The notes below the pieces were generated by a model that saw nothing but the letters and a program-made list of their open reading frames with translations, did not search any database and had not been told where the DNA came from. Shown in pieces: positions 23,772 through 37,900 of a stretch of 64,000 bases of DNA (position 1 is the first letter of the stretch; each line of letters begins with the position of its first letter). The DNA comes from Vespa crabro (Eukaryota > Arthropoda > Insecta > Hymenoptera > Vespidae), in the NCBI RefSeq assembly GCF_910589235.1, contig NC_060965.1:3444901-3508900 (forward strand). The letters are read 5' to 3'. Made by a program: the position numbers and the translations under genes.

Positions 23772-24549
23772 GCAGCCAGGTAAGAATTCCTTATCGCAGT
23801 TGCTCACGAAAAAGCACGAAATTTACGGCTGTTATTCTTATGATTCAAGTTATGACGAAGTAATAGTCCTGTTATCAGTCATCTTAAAAATCATCATTAT
23901 TAAGCATAAAAATAATCATTTTTCACTAAATTTGGAGATATATTATTAAGAATTGACTATTTTTGCTATAAGAATTAAATAAAAATAAGTATAATTATTG
24001 AATAATTGGTTTTTATTAATAAATTTTTTATTTATTGAAATCATTGTATAAATTTACTATTGTCTTTCAAAGAACTTTAATCAAACAATTTTATCTATAT
24101 CAAATAGGATTTAAAAACTACTTTAGATTAATATATATATATATGTATGAACAATTACATACTCATTAAATCAAAAAATCTGTTATCTGATATTTTAGAA
24201 ATTAAAGAAATTAGCGCTCAGATACGTGTCAACGTAATCTCACGTTCCACCAATCAAGAAATTTGAGAATTCGCAATAATCGATATTATATCGCCGTATT
24301 AAAAAATCAATCGTGTATTATCGTAGTAATAATAAGATTTATAAACGTGACGATAAAAAAAGAATCTCAAAGAATCGATACTTCAAATGATCGATCGATT
24401 TCAATAACGATTGATAACATTTGAGGAAACGTGATCAAAAAATTATGCAATAAATGACACGTACAGATTGATCGACCAATCTATATTCGAACATCTTAGT
24501 TATAATGTTATAATTTAGTTTTTCTTTCTTCTAAATTTACAATAATACG

Positions 24550-24950
24550 GATAGGTCAAGATCCTTGAATGAGAGATATCTAGAATTAGAAAACGCTCGC
24601 GATAGAAATCGAAAGTGGACAAGGTAGCGAGGCCAGCGAGCGAAAGCGAACGCGATCCTGACCTAGGATACCCAGCTTCCTCGGTGAGAACCGTTCAGTG
24701 ATCGTACATCGGGTTAATAGAAATCTCTGTTAGGTCGGGTCAGGACGATCGCCGGCCAGCGAAAGTGAAAACGAAACGAAACTGGCAAGTCGGTCGCGAC
24801 CGCCCGATGTAGGAGAGTGAAATTGAGGCCGGTAAAAGTGGGCAAGTAGGACTGTGCCCTATATGCGACCGTCCTTTCGGTCACGCTTTTCGTTCGAACG
24901 CGTTCACTTTCATCGGATGAAACTGTCGTGCCTTCTCGCCCTCGATTAAT
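24550..24950. promoter_or_regulatory. CpG-rich island upstream of the repeat-protein gene
   Basis: A GC- and CpG-rich block of about 400 bp stands out from AT-rich surroundings, 0.9 to 1.3 kb upstream of the TATA box. It has no long frame. It could be an enhancer or an independent promoter. Confidence 0.35.
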
Positions 24951-26006
24951 AGCATATTCACCTTTGTATCGATGAATAAGTATCGACTTTCATCGAACTG
25001 TAATACATTTATATTTTATTTATTTTCATTTGGCATGGATTTTTTCAAACATTTTTCATAAAGAAAAATTATTTCGAACAAATAATTGTAGAGATTAATT
25101 GACAAATAATTGTTGAAATAATCATTGATAACACTTGTTAAATGAACACTTTTTATTGCAAATTCATCATAAAGATATTAAACATATGTGAAAAATGTTT
25201 AATATCTTTAGCAAAGTTTTCCTAAGATTACGTTTGAGATAGAATGAAAAATATTTGAAAAAAATGAATCATTAAGAACTATTCCGAATAATAAATATTA
25301 TTAAATGTACTATAAAAAAATAAAACAATAAATATAATAGGATTATTAAATACAAGTTCGTTGTAGCATATGATAATAATAAAATTTTTCTACTGTATAC
25401 AATATATTTACAACTATTATTGCATGCTTTTTTAGAAACTGGATAATAAACGCACTCACACATAACAATTTTTACGTTACAAAAGATAACAAACTTATCT
25501 ATTTAAAATTGTAAAAGAATCAATCATTTGTCTTTGATACCGAATCATATCGCTGATGTGAGATTATCTTTCTATTACTAAATAATAAAAAGGATTTGCA
25601 AATCAAGACTATTTCACAATATTTTGTAAAACAGAAATTGAGTAAAACCTCCAATCATTCTGTGGCTTCGTTGAATTATAACGTAAGCAAAATAACAGTA
25701 TATTTGCATACTCCGAATCTTCTTTTTCCTTATCGAATTTGATCAAATATTAAAAGATTTAACTCTCTAACAAATATTAATTTTTTCACGATCTATCTCT
25801 TTAAGATAATAGAAGATTTGAGATTTGCTGCTAAATTGCTTTAAACGAAGTGTATCAAATAAAAACAAATAAAAAAAGTTTGTGATAAAAATATGACATG
25901 CATAAGATATAATTAATACAGCGTGCGTAACATGTACTTCTTAATTTTTGAACTTTTTAAATGTTTTATTAATTATTTTTACCAATAATGAACGAATTTG
26001 TTTATC

Positions 26007-26046
26007 AAAAAAAAAAAAAATAAATAAATAAATAAATAAATAAAAA
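26007..26046. repeat. Poly(A)/(AAAT)n microsatellite
   Basis: An A run passes directly into about seven AAAT units. Confidence 0.9.
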
Positions 26047-28737
26047 GAATGATAAATAGAAATAAAATTATCGATTGTAGTCATGTTAGTAATTAATCGA
26101 TAAATGATCAACGAAAGGTTCCTTCTTTTCTCTTGATAATATACTTACAGTCGATATAGAGGAGTTCTATTTCAATATCGGTAGATGACGCTGTTAACTC
26201 AAATATTAACTCAATGTTTAATTACTTCTGATAGATCAATTGTATTTATACACAATCCTCATGATCATTGCAAAATCTATGACTTTTGGTAATTTAAAAA
26301 GATTCCTGCAAATATTTAAATGATCGCAAAAAAAAAAATGCAAAATAAAATTTCTTCTAAAGGATTAAAAATGTCTTCGGGATCTTTGAAGTTCGACGAA
26401 TCACTGGAAGTTATTTAAAAAAAGAAAATTAGTTAAAAAGTTAACATCTCCTTTGAAATCCTTTGCAACTTAATCGACGCAATTTACCGTACGCGATATC
26501 TATCTCACAGTCATTATAGCAACAGTTGTACAATGTTTTACATTTATGTCTTACACTCCATCAACGAAGAAAGTAACATATTTTTGCCCTCCGTTGCAAC
26601 ACGTATGAGAACCGAAAATATTTTTGCAGGGTGTCGCGAATATTTCGCAAAGACTGTTGTATAAAACGGTCTCACATACACAAAAACCTTGAACCATCTG
26701 TGTGCTCTACATAGATGCGTCCGATATGAGATCGATCGTTTGTCGAAGCCGGTCTTCACGTAATGAGAGGCCCAAAGCCGCCTCGCGTGTATCTCGTTCT
26801 CCCCTTTATGAGAATCGACAGATTTCCATCGAGATTACGATCGTGGGTGGATCATCTGATTTTGCAACAAGGACAATCAACTTTAATCGACCTTCTTAAC
26901 TCCCAAATGTTTTTTCTCTACTCTACTTGTATATCTATCTTTAATTTATCAAAAATCTCACAAATTAAACTAATGATCATTGAATCATATTATTCAGGAT
27001 CAATCAAATAGTTAGTTATATTTGAGTAATAAATAAAAATATTGAAAAAATTTGTTTTTGTAAAATTCAGGATCATTTACAGGAAATAACGATCATTGAT
27101 CACAACGAAAGCTGTTATTGTTATCAATATTACGGACAAAAGTCACTTGGGAATCCCTAGAAATATTTCATCACCGATGGAAATTGCGATGCGATTGGTG
27201 TTGTAGAATCCACCCACCACCCGCTTTTCGCCGTCGTTGTTGTCGTCGTTGGTTCGTTTGGTTGATCGATAAACCGTCGATTTTACAGGTAAGTGCGCAT
27301 GCATGTAGGCGCAACGAAATTAGTATGCCGCTCAGTGTCGATATCCCGAAGCAATTATTTCGAGGCGGACCGACCCTATCAGCTTCGCATACCCTCCTGA
27401 AGTTAATGGCCGGCCAATGTTTTGATTCTCGTTCGACAGGTTTCGTAACGCTGCTTTAATTTACGCGAGGTTACACTGTCTTGCAAAATAGTCTCGCAAA
27501 ATTGGCAGATCGATCGTAGTTTACGAAACAGAACTGCTACTGTCCTAATCGTTGGATATTATTAAATAAAATCTATAATATTTAATAATAACTAAAACAT
27601 GATGTCTAGTAAATTCAGAATTTTATTCTATTTCCGAGAGAAAAGACTGTTATTACTAAGAAAAATCAGTAAAAGTATTAAATCCATCTCCGATTCGAAG
27701 AATGATTCTATGTAAAATTGATGGGGTCACCGCACCCGGAATTACAGGTGACACGACACTTTCATCGTCGTCGAATTCGGTACGTAACTCTCTTTCACAG
27801 AGCATTACGAACCCACTTATGCTACTATCCATGTACCTACTTCGTGAAACTGCATTAATATTCTTGTCGCAGGAGCAGCCTCACGCTTTGTCGAACGTAT
27901 TCTATACGACACGAAGTGGAAACACTCTTGAAGAAAGATCGGTCTGCGTAAAAGTCAAGAAATCGCTTACGTAATTCCGAGAGTTTCTACCTAAAGAGCA
28001 AATATTTGTTTGTACCTATGTAAATGTCAGATCCTATACAGTTATGAGAACAAAAAACTAACGAGTACTTTGCGTAACCCTTCTAGTTAAAATCAACGTA
28101 AAAAGGATGAATGAACTTAATCAGGTTCCCTTTCGCCATTTAACCCCTGGAGCTGTTTAACCGTCTGGTCTTTGGTCATATCCTAAAATTTCACTAGAGA
28201 AAGCGACGTACGCGTGCTGACTTTAGAAATTTAAGGAAAACATCAAACGTCTCCTACAGTTCGTCTTAGTCTTTAACGAAATCTTTAAAATTTCAAAAGA
28301 AGACATTTGATATTTTTCATGATCAGTTTAACTTCAGTTCTCCAGGATTTCTTGTGACGCTACGTAGTCTTTAATCTTCGATGAAATATAAAAAATAATA
28401 GAAAAGGGGTCGTTGCGTGCCATCACGTTTTCACGCGACACGGAGCCACGTGCACTGTGCGTTGAATTAGCTCTACGCATTGATTGTTGTAGATTCCATA
28501 CGTCACGATCTTCGATCTTCGACGACAATTTCACGAGATACCAATCTCGATTGCGAATAAGAAAATAAAATATATTTTATTATTCCTTTCTCATATTCTA
28601 AGAGAAGGCACTGTCAATGTCATAGTTGATAAATTGATCGAACGATCTCTCTTCAATGTTTCTTTAAATATCGATTAGCCCATTTGACTCAACAATGAAT
28701 TTGTATAATTAAAAACTGATGACACTAAGTCTATTAG

Positions 28738-28758
28738 CCCGTTTACGAGGTAAACGGG
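28738..28758. other. Perfect 9-bp stem, 3-nt loop inverted repeat
   Basis: CCCGTTTAC at 28738-28746, a GAG loop, then the exact reverse complement to 28758, in noncoding DNA. Confidence 0.7.
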
Positions 28759-29578
28759 TTAACTAGTTTAATTAATGATTCTGTTCTGGTAAAAAATTTC
28801 AATTCAAAGCCTCTTCGTACTCTTCCGTGTGGTCATCAACGTTTCTATTCTCTTAGATCATGACAGGGAGAATCATTTTTCAAACAGTCGTTTGATCGTA
28901 CCTGTTCCTAGATCGATAATAGTTCCTAGCAACTCCGTGGAAGTCAACTTTCAAAGCGACGACGACGCGGTGATCTCCTTTAATACTATAAGACAATATT
29001 GATTCCCTTTTATAACGCTTTGATAACTTTTAGTAAATTAAGAATTTATTTTTTTATTAAATGCAATTTTAAGGTAAAATAAATAATGTCGAAGAAACAT
29101 CGTGCCGCAAAAACGAAATAATTATATTAACGATACAACACTTACGATCTAGACTAATCTGATATCCGATAGTGATGGATACAAGCTCGGGGAAAACAAA
29201 AGGTCGTGAATAAAAATTTTGCAAATTAATTTTATCCTGGGCAAGTGCACCAGGTATTACTAACTAGATTACATGCAACTAGGTTATTCGATACATCTCC
29301 CGTAACACGGAAGAGTCCCAACGTTAATAAGGTTTAACAACTTCCCTATCCATGAAGGTAGAAACCTTTTTATCCTTTCTCTCTCAACGAGTAAAAAAAA
29401 ATTTAATATCTTACGTTGTACTACATTATCTCCTCGGTAATTTCGATGCATCCTTAATTCCATATTATAGAACGATACATTAACAAGGCGGTTGGCGAAG
29501 AAAACGTTGCCTTGGCACAGGAAGTGTTCGGCATGCCGGACAAGGGACAACCGCAAAGTCGGCGAAGACTGCAGGCAA

Positions 29579-29611
<33 letters not shown>
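29579..29611. repeat. (GCT)11 trinucleotide repeat
   Basis: Eleven uninterrupted GCT units. The + strand frames read poly-Ala, poly-Cys or poly-Leu, and the - strand reads poly-Ser, poly-Gln or poly-Ala. The surrounding 170 bp is GC-rich and ends at a GTAAGT donor-like site near 29641, but I could not connect it to a gene. Confidence 0.9.
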
Positions 29612-30720
29612 ATGCCGTTCCGATATCGGTACGAGGAATCGGTAAGTCGTCAGTGTGTTTCTGGAACTCACGTACCATTCGGACGAGCACTACGAGCGAG
29701 TCTCGACCTTCCTACAATCATTTCTTTTGTACCGGTCTAAGCAACCTGCCGTTCTCTACACTAAGGAATCAAGTGGAGACTACTCGATTATTCACTCACC
29801 CTCCAATCTTCTTCTACATCAATGATTATAATAAATTCTTAAAGTTTTCCGTGATCGTAAACTCTTTTCAATCAAAAGAATAGTTACGACGACCTAAAGA
29901 AGTTGAATCTCTTTATAGATCGTTTTGATGATGAGACCGCAAAATGATTAGGAAGTGAAAATTCTTCTACCGTTCGCTTCACCGTCAATTTTAAAACTAA
30001 ACCACAATTGTAACCAACTTCTACAATTTTCTCTTAAACGAAACAATTTTGAGTTGCACTAGTAGCTGTTTATGACCTGTTAAAAGTCCAATTCATTCAA
30101 GAATCGTTTTGATTAGGAACTGTTAGAAGAGGAAGGAAGCATCGAGCCGTAGGTGTGGGTTCCAAGTATTCATTTGTGGATAGGTGGGGTACGAGGACAT
30201 CGATATTGGGTTAGTTTTTGCCTAGAGTTTCTAGTTTCCACAGTGGTGCAATGAGGCCTGCACTTCCCGTAGACGATCGCCAACACGTTCCAGATACTAA
30301 ATCTCACGTGGGACAAATAATCATTGATAATGAAAGTGAGAAGGAGGCCAGTTTTGGAAACAAAGTTAACGATTAAAAAAACATACTTTCTCTGTTATCG
30401 TTATCACATTTTCAAACTTTCATATCTATGTTTCTACGGAAATACATTCGATATTCACATTGCCATTGATTCTTTCCGTTCTATTCGGAGGTACGTGTTC
30501 GATGTATAGGAATTGACGAGAACGACAACAGGATGCAAGCGGCGCGTGTTCCCTTGCTACGTCCGCGAATGGACGGACGACTTTTTTTCACGACTCGCCT
30601 AGAAATAAATATAACGCTCTCTCATCGATTCACCGTGATTCACCGGATGTGCAAGAGATTCGACTCGGTGTACGATTTTTCGTGTTCGTATCAACGATTA
30701 TATAAAATAAACTTTTTTCT

Positions 30721-30723
<3 letters not shown>

Positions 30724-30800
<77 letters not shown>
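30724..30800. repeat. (TC)38 microsatellite
   Basis: A 77-bp perfect TC run, the longest dinucleotide tract in the window. Confidence 0.97.
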
Positions 30801-30803
<3 letters not shown>

Positions 30804-31414
30804 TTTCATTCTCAATTTAAATAGATAAATATATCAATATATATCACAAAAAAAAATATAAAAAATAAAAAGAGAAGGATTATGATAATAGATTGTGTTA
30901 AGTCAATACCCAAGGTAAAAGTTCGGTGATAAAGTAATCGTGAATTTTTCTCACGTTCGACATTACCTTTCTCGTCTTTAAAACCCACGCGAGGACCACT
31001 AACGGTATGGTAATGTGGCGAACATCATCTCGAGGTTTGACTTTCATTATGGTTGGGCGCGTGACCTCTCCGTGGTCCCTTATCTACCTGTCGATACGTT
31101 AAAACTACTGCTTTTTCCCACGTCCGTCTGACCACTGACCGATTTAAAATATCTTGTAAATGAGTTAACATTTAATGTAATTCGCTTTTCTCTGAACAAG
31201 TATCGTAATTTCAATACAGGCAATGTTTGGTTATAAGTAATTTCGTTATAATAATCTTACTCTCTTTTCGCCGATGTACAATGAAAGAACGATTTCTCAA
31301 ATGGAATTTCATACTTAAAAAAATTTTCGTAAATACTTTGACAAAACGTACATCCATTGATTTACTAAAGCTCCGCTTGTCGTACAAAATAATGCGCTCT
31401 CTTGCTTTCTCGAA

Positions 31415-31419
<5 letters not shown>

Positions 31420-31449
<30 letters not shown>

Positions 31450-31452
31450 TCG
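31420..31452. repeat. (CT)n microsatellite
   Basis: A CT run with interrupted CT/CTTT extension to about 31490. Confidence 0.9.
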
Positions 31453-32324
31453 CTCTCTTTCTTTCTCGCTCTTTCTCTCGCTCTCCAAGAAATCCATTAG
31501 CGCCTGAGAATGTGTAACACTTAATAGCCTTTCAAGATAGCATCTAACTAACAGAGAACGATTTGGAATTCTCTAACATTTCGGCTTCCATATCTAATAA
31601 AAATACAAGATTTAAAATCCGTTAGAGATAAATTTGAAAGATAATCGTTATTGTTTGTCAATGGCAAATAGTTAATCAAAAAATTTACGAGTAAAGAAGA
31701 AGGAGAAAGAGAAGAGGAGAGAAAAATCGAAGAAGTAAAAGAAAAACGATACCGCTCCGTCATCCCCACCACCCCCATTTGGAACTTTGTTTCGAGCCGA
31801 CTTTTTTTCCCGATCCCAGGGCCCGGGCCCCTGTCCACCGTCGAAGATTTATGCTCCCGACATTGAAACTAAATTACACCATAAATTAGCCTTAAATTCG
31901 TGCTTTCGATGCAACCCCGACGGTTTGGAAAAGACACCACACGCAACCCCCCACCCCTTTGTCCTTTTTTATATTCCATCGATACCCTTCCTCAAGCTCT
32001 TATTCTTTTTTCTCGATCTTCCATCTCTCCAGCTCGATCCTTTTGCGGATCGAACGCGTAATTAAATGTCGGCGAACAATGAAACATTTGTTTGGTCCGT
32101 ACGTTGACAGGTCCAAACGCTCGGTAATGCCGGACGACGAGTTCGCTTGATTGACGTTTTCGGTACGGTCGATTTTTCGACTGGAACAGATCTCGGTTGA
32201 GTTCTTCCTTCTCTACCTACCTTCCTTTTCTTTATCACGTTGAAAGCCTTTGCGATATATTTCCTCATGATCGCTTTAACTTTCTGTTATTATAATGAAA
32301 ATACATATATTATAATTGTACCGC

Positions 32325-32405
32325 GAGAGAGAAAGAAAGAGAGATAAAGAGAAAAAGAGAGAGAGAGAGAGAGAAGAAGGATGGGAGGGAGGGAGAAAGA
32401 GAGAT
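32325..32405. repeat. (GA)n-rich purine tract
   Basis: An interrupted GA/GAAA/GGGA run of about 80 bp. Confidence 0.85.
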
Positions 32406-33354
32406 ATCAATTGACATCGAACGAATAAATAAATTCAAAGGAACGCGAGAACTTTATTATATCGTACATACTTAAATCGAGTATTTCAAATCGAGTATAC
32501 GTACAGCACGTACATGAAGATGGGAAATATTTCTTCAGCATTATAAAACATAGTTCTACCGCGTGACATCGCGAGAGATCTAGGAGGTCTGCGTATCGAG
32601 AGGAAAGATTTATCGCTCTGTGTCAAACATATTTTCGCGTAGAGACATAATTCGAAATCGTTCGTAGCAACTAACCATCCCTTTTTTTTCTTTGCATTCG
32701 ACTTTTCTTAAAATAAATAAGAGAATGAAGAAAATAAAAAAAAATCGTAATTTTTTTTAAAATGATCGGTAGACCGTCTGCAATATTTTACAATATAATT
32801 ACGTATTCCGAACGTGGCCGACGTCAATTGATTTCGTGTCACGCTGTCGAAGTACGATGGTGGGGGGTTGGGATGAAAAGAGAAGGGGCATGAGAATGAT
32901 TGCACACTTCGATACGTAACGGGAAACTGCAAACGTAATCAAACCGAATTGCAGAATTTGTCATTTTCTCCGCGGATTTGAGCACTTCAATTACGGCCAA
33001 TCGAAATGGCCACACTGCTGTGCTTTATTTAAATACGTTGAATGTTTTAGAGTGTCGTAAAAAGCTCCCATTAATCGTCAATGCCCAGGCCGATACGCTT
33101 CGTCGTGTTTGTTGTCCGGAACGTTTCCGTTACGCACGCACAATGCAATATCTTTGTCCGACGACTATAGTGACAGGTAATTACGAGTGGAAAAAGAAAA
33201 AGAACATACGAAAAAAAGAAATATAGCTCGTAAACTCAACACAGTGCCCGGCAATTTAACTCTGATGGGGAATAAAAAAAAAATTTATATCTTTTATTTG
33301 GCAATACAACTGGTTGCAATTAATTTCAAGTTATTAAGGTACACCATTGTTCTT

Positions 33355-34287
33355 TTTATTTGTTTTATTTATTGAAAGTTATTTATAAGAAATAACAAAA
33401 AATAAACGAAGCGCTTAATCCACGTTTCATAAATCATATAATCAGTATCTCGATAATGCTATATATTTTATTAATAAACAAAATGATCTCAACAAAACGT
33501 GCGACCTTCAGGTACAAATATCATACATAAACGTAATATACATTTTCTAGAGCAATATATCTAGATACGAAGTCTATACTTATATGTACTACATTTTTTT
33601 ATTTTTTCTCTCGTATGTGTGCGTGTGATAACTTAATATTTCTCCAATACGAATTAATAAAAACAGTGTGAGTGAAAACGAAAGAACGTCCAAGTGATCG
33701 ATTGGAGTGAGCTTATGTGTTGACTCATGTATTCGTGTACGTGTGTGTGTATCACACTAAACAGCAAGTACATGTATATAATTTACATAAATACGTATAT
33801 GTCATATATTATTATGCATAATTTATACGTATAATCGAATAATTTCTACGTATTAAGGAATACGATATATTTGATGTTAGTAACGTTTGCGATATGTTTG
33901 GTAACTGTTAAATGTGTAAGACTAGTGTTAATATTAAGTTATACGACAATGTCGTTCCATTGATGGAACCTCAAAAACGTTGAGTCACTACTCACTAAAA
34001 TATTTGAAATCTATAAAATTCAAAAAGAGAACAACAATGCTTTTTGCACATCGTTAGGCATAAGAAGTTCTTAGATCATATAATTATTTTCTTTCAATTC
34101 AATAAATATAATACTAAAAGGAAGTCTGTCAACGAGCTTCACGTAATCATATATCGATGAAATTCTTAAATCTATCTAAAATGCACAAACGCATTTTTCA
34201 CGATATAGAATAATAATAAATGCAAATAAACGAAATGTACAAAACGATCAATGAATCGAATGGAATGGAAGAATTAAACAGAGAAAG

Positions 34288-34334
<47 letters not shown>

Positions 34335-34926
34335 GAGAGAAAGAGAGAGAGAAGAAAATGATTAAATACATTGTTTGTATTAAATATAAATAATAAAAAA
34401 TTCATAAATATATCTGCTAAATTTATGATCGTCTAAATCTAAGGGCAAATACATTGAATACAATGAAATATTCTAAAATATAACACGAATCAAATGCTCT
34501 ATCGCATGATCGATTACCTCATAGTAATGATGTGTAACACATGTATACTGGCACATTTGTAATTGGCACACTTGTATCGTTCGAAGTGGGAGCATGAGAT
34601 AGATTAAAAATCTCTGATGAAGTACCACGGATTAGTTGTATCCTCGTTAGTAATTATTTTCATCAATTATCAAGTAAAATCTGATACTTTATCATGTTAA
34701 GTATCGTTACATTTAAAAATTTTCAACATTTTTATTTTCGTAATCACTAAATGTAAATACATTCTACGAAAATTTAGTTGATTTGATCAAAGAATTCTTT
34801 TTCCTCTATTTAGATTTATAAATCTCGCGGTACATTCAACACTCCTCTATGATCACGATCATTGTTATTGGGGTTAATCAGTTGGTCCTCCCTACTCGAG
34901 ATAAGGAAAGCTATTATAGATACGAC
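33355..34926 (-). other. Probable 3' UTR of the 881-residue secreted-protein gene
   Basis: There is no coding sequence between the stop codon at 34927-34929 and a cluster of - strand AATAAA hexamers at 33355-33373, with another at 33467-33472. An mRNA ending there would have a 3' UTR of about 1.5 kb. It includes an interrupted GA microsatellite at about 34280-34353. Confidence 0.4.
34280..34353. repeat. (GA)n microsatellite
   Basis: A pure GA run at 34299-34331 flanked by GAAA and GTGA interruptions. Confidence 0.92.
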
Positions 34927-37900
34927 TTAATTACCATTGACCTCAACGGTGGTCACAGAATTACCCAGATGCTCTGTCTCTGTGACAGAAGAGGAATGAG
35001 GTATGGTAAAACTACCTAATCCGCTTTCCACAAGACTCATCAGACTATCTTGGCTAGTAGATGCGCGTTTCTCAGCACGAATCTTTTCTTCTAATTTTTT
35101 TTTCTCTTCCGCGCTCTTATCTACCTTACCGTTCTTCGTGTTTTCGATGATCAGTTGTTCAAATTTTGATAATGGCCTCTCCGTCGCACTTTCTACAATT
35201 TCATTATGAACCGGTATACCATGTTTATTAATGGTCGGTTTATATGTTTTAACTTTGGAGTGGCCCTGAATAATAAGATACATAGGACCTTTAATAGGTT
35301 TGGCCGGTTGTTTATAATGTGAAAATATTGGATCCGTTGTCAAACTTGGCACTGTTGTTGTTTGCGATGGAATAACAGTAGTAGATTCAGGAGTTATCGT
35401 GGATTGCTTCTTTGAGGTTTCTTCCTCGGCAAAAAGCATCGCCAAAGGTGATTGATTGATCTCTTCCTCGTCAGAATTCTTTGCACTAGTGCTGGAAGAT
35501 AGTTCGTGCATAAATGGAACGGTGGAAGTCAAAGGGGAAGATGTGGATGTCGTCGTAATTTCGGATGCACCACTAGCCTGATAACGATTGACTGTTTCAT
35601 CTTCCGCATCGATAGTTTGTAGAGTTAAAGTGGAAGGTGCAGGAAGACTTGTGAACGAGCCTGGAAATCCGGACTGTATTTGCGGTGGTCGTGGATGAGT
35701 TTGATCTATGCTGCCTGTTGGTCCCATCATACCTTTCATCGCTGATGCATGCATATGTGACATATGTGGTGCAATATGCGACATAGTCATGGGCGGTGGT
35801 GGTCGAAAACCAACATTCGGACGCATACTACCAATGAAGTGCATCATACCATGATTTGGTCTTGATGGAGAATGCATAGACGAAACCGATCCAAACATAT
35901 GTGTTGGATTATTAATATGTCGAGAAGGTGTCATAGATAATGGTACAGATTGATGAGGAATTTGATGATGCTGATTAGGCATCATTCTATTCGGTGTCGA
36001 TGAAGGAGTCGATGGACCATATAAGAACGTAAACGAACTTGTCATCGTATTCGTTTGTATTTGCGACTTGGTCGTTTGCTGAGCTTTTTCCATCTCTGAA
36101 GTCAAGCTCTCTGAAACGTTAACCAAAACTATAGGTGACTCCGTTGATAAAGAAACTGTCATGTTATGTTTATTGATGTAATTGGTTGGCATAATAACAG
36201 CAACAGGAGTTTTATTTTGTGTCTCGGAATCAATGGTAGAAGGTGAATTGGCCACGACAATATGCATTTTTGGAGAAGTCTTCTCCAGCGATTCATCTTC
36301 AATCTCTTCCGTATCAAAATTGGAAGTTGAATTTGAAGATATTGTCTCTGATGGGATTACCGGAGAAGATGAAAACGGAACGTCGAAAGAAGCAGTACCA
36401 CCCTTCTCACCTACAATAACCTCTTCTTTCTCGTTATTCTCACCATCCACAATTATGTTCGCATTTTGACCAACAACGACTTCGTGATTAGAGGAAGCTG
36501 CCACATGATGATCAGTATCGTAATGATCTCGTAAATGATCAGGCGTTTGCCATGTAACTTGATTTACCTCAGGTAAGGTTGAAGTGGGTCCATTGTTAGC
36601 CAACCATCCACCGGAGATCGTTTGCGTGGACTGATAGATAAGATTGGACTTTTCGAAGGATACGGAGGGTGTAGTAGTAACATCATACTTTGGCTTCGAT
36701 GTCGATGGAAAAGGCGTGTATACATTTTTGATGGTCTCAATTTGAGATATACCTATACCTTTCGATGGTAATTTCGAAGGAGTTTGAAGATATTGAGGTC
36801 TCGAGGGTTGTAATGAAGGAGAATGATGCTGGCTATAAGTCTTGGATGGTATTCCGTAATACTGAGGATCCTGAAGTACTGGGCCCTCTTCGGTTTGGGT
36901 ACTTAATTGTTGAGATGGTTCGACGTAACCGGTGATTTTTTCTTTGGACAAGATACCATTGAAAACCGTAGACGGTTCGACTTGTTTCTGAATCACCGGC
37001 GGTGGTAACATCATCGTGTAAGGTTTGCTCTTTTGATTATAATATGGACTGGGATAATAACTCGCCGGTACAGCTTGAATCCTGTTTTGATTTCTATAAT
37101 CGACAAGACCATTTCTAAAGTTAGTAGTACGTAAAACTTTTGGTGGTTCGGCACCAGTACTGCCAGTGAAATCATTCCTATAAGTATTATCTTGACTCGT
37201 TCTGGTAAATTTTGGCCCATCGACAAATTTCAAGAACTGCTCGGGTATCTTAGGGCTCGTTTTCTTCGCTGTGACACCGAGCACCAGAATATCCCGTTTC
37301 GCTGATGCTTCTGTAGTGTGAGAATCCAACCAGTATTGAACGCGATCCAACACTGGTGGAACGTAATCGAAGGTTGGATTGTTCTTTAGTGGATCACCCC
37401 GTCCAAGAGGCGTCCACTCGTCGTAGTCCATCCTTGGGGAGAACACTCGGGGTTTGCTGTCATTGATATCTGCGAACAAAAGTTTCCCAAGTTATTATTA
37501 TTTGACTGAAAGCTGCAATACTCAAAGGATATCTGCTCTATCCTGTTATTTCTATTAGAAAACATCATATATCTTGGAGTTTGATTTATAGTGACTACTT
37601 TATCAGCATTGCAATTTCACGACTGGTATAAATTTATGGGGTATATCCTATTTTTAAATTTGTCGAGTAGAACGATGAAAATCGATGAATGAGCATCACA
37701 ACGAGCTATCGCATAAATTTATGCGCCTCTACAGAAAACGACGTTGTCGAATATATATATCTGTGCGTGTACGTGTGGATGGCTCAAGGGTAATCGTTAA
37801 CAAGTGTCGCATGTGCATGCTATCAGTCCCGAACAGTCAAAGAAGGACCCTGTTACAAAGCTGCAATTCACCATAAAAGACAGTAATATGGCCATACACG

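Larger units (their letters stand above)
23780..33350. other. Long region without recognised coding genes
   Basis: Reading both strands I find only short frames with no recognisable domains. The region holds a CpG-rich block at about 24550-24950, an AAAT run near 26007-26046, a consensus splice-site juxtaposition at about 27287, a hairpin at 28738-28758, a (GCT)11 run at 29579-29611 and CT/GA microsatellites. Noncoding or untranslated exons may exist, for example sites ending in GTAAGT at about 27289 and 29641 (+). Confidence 0.5.

Noticed and set aside
29480..29671. A poly-Ser frame on the - strand
   Set aside because: It arises from the (GCT)11 run. No frame choice is supported by flanking homology.
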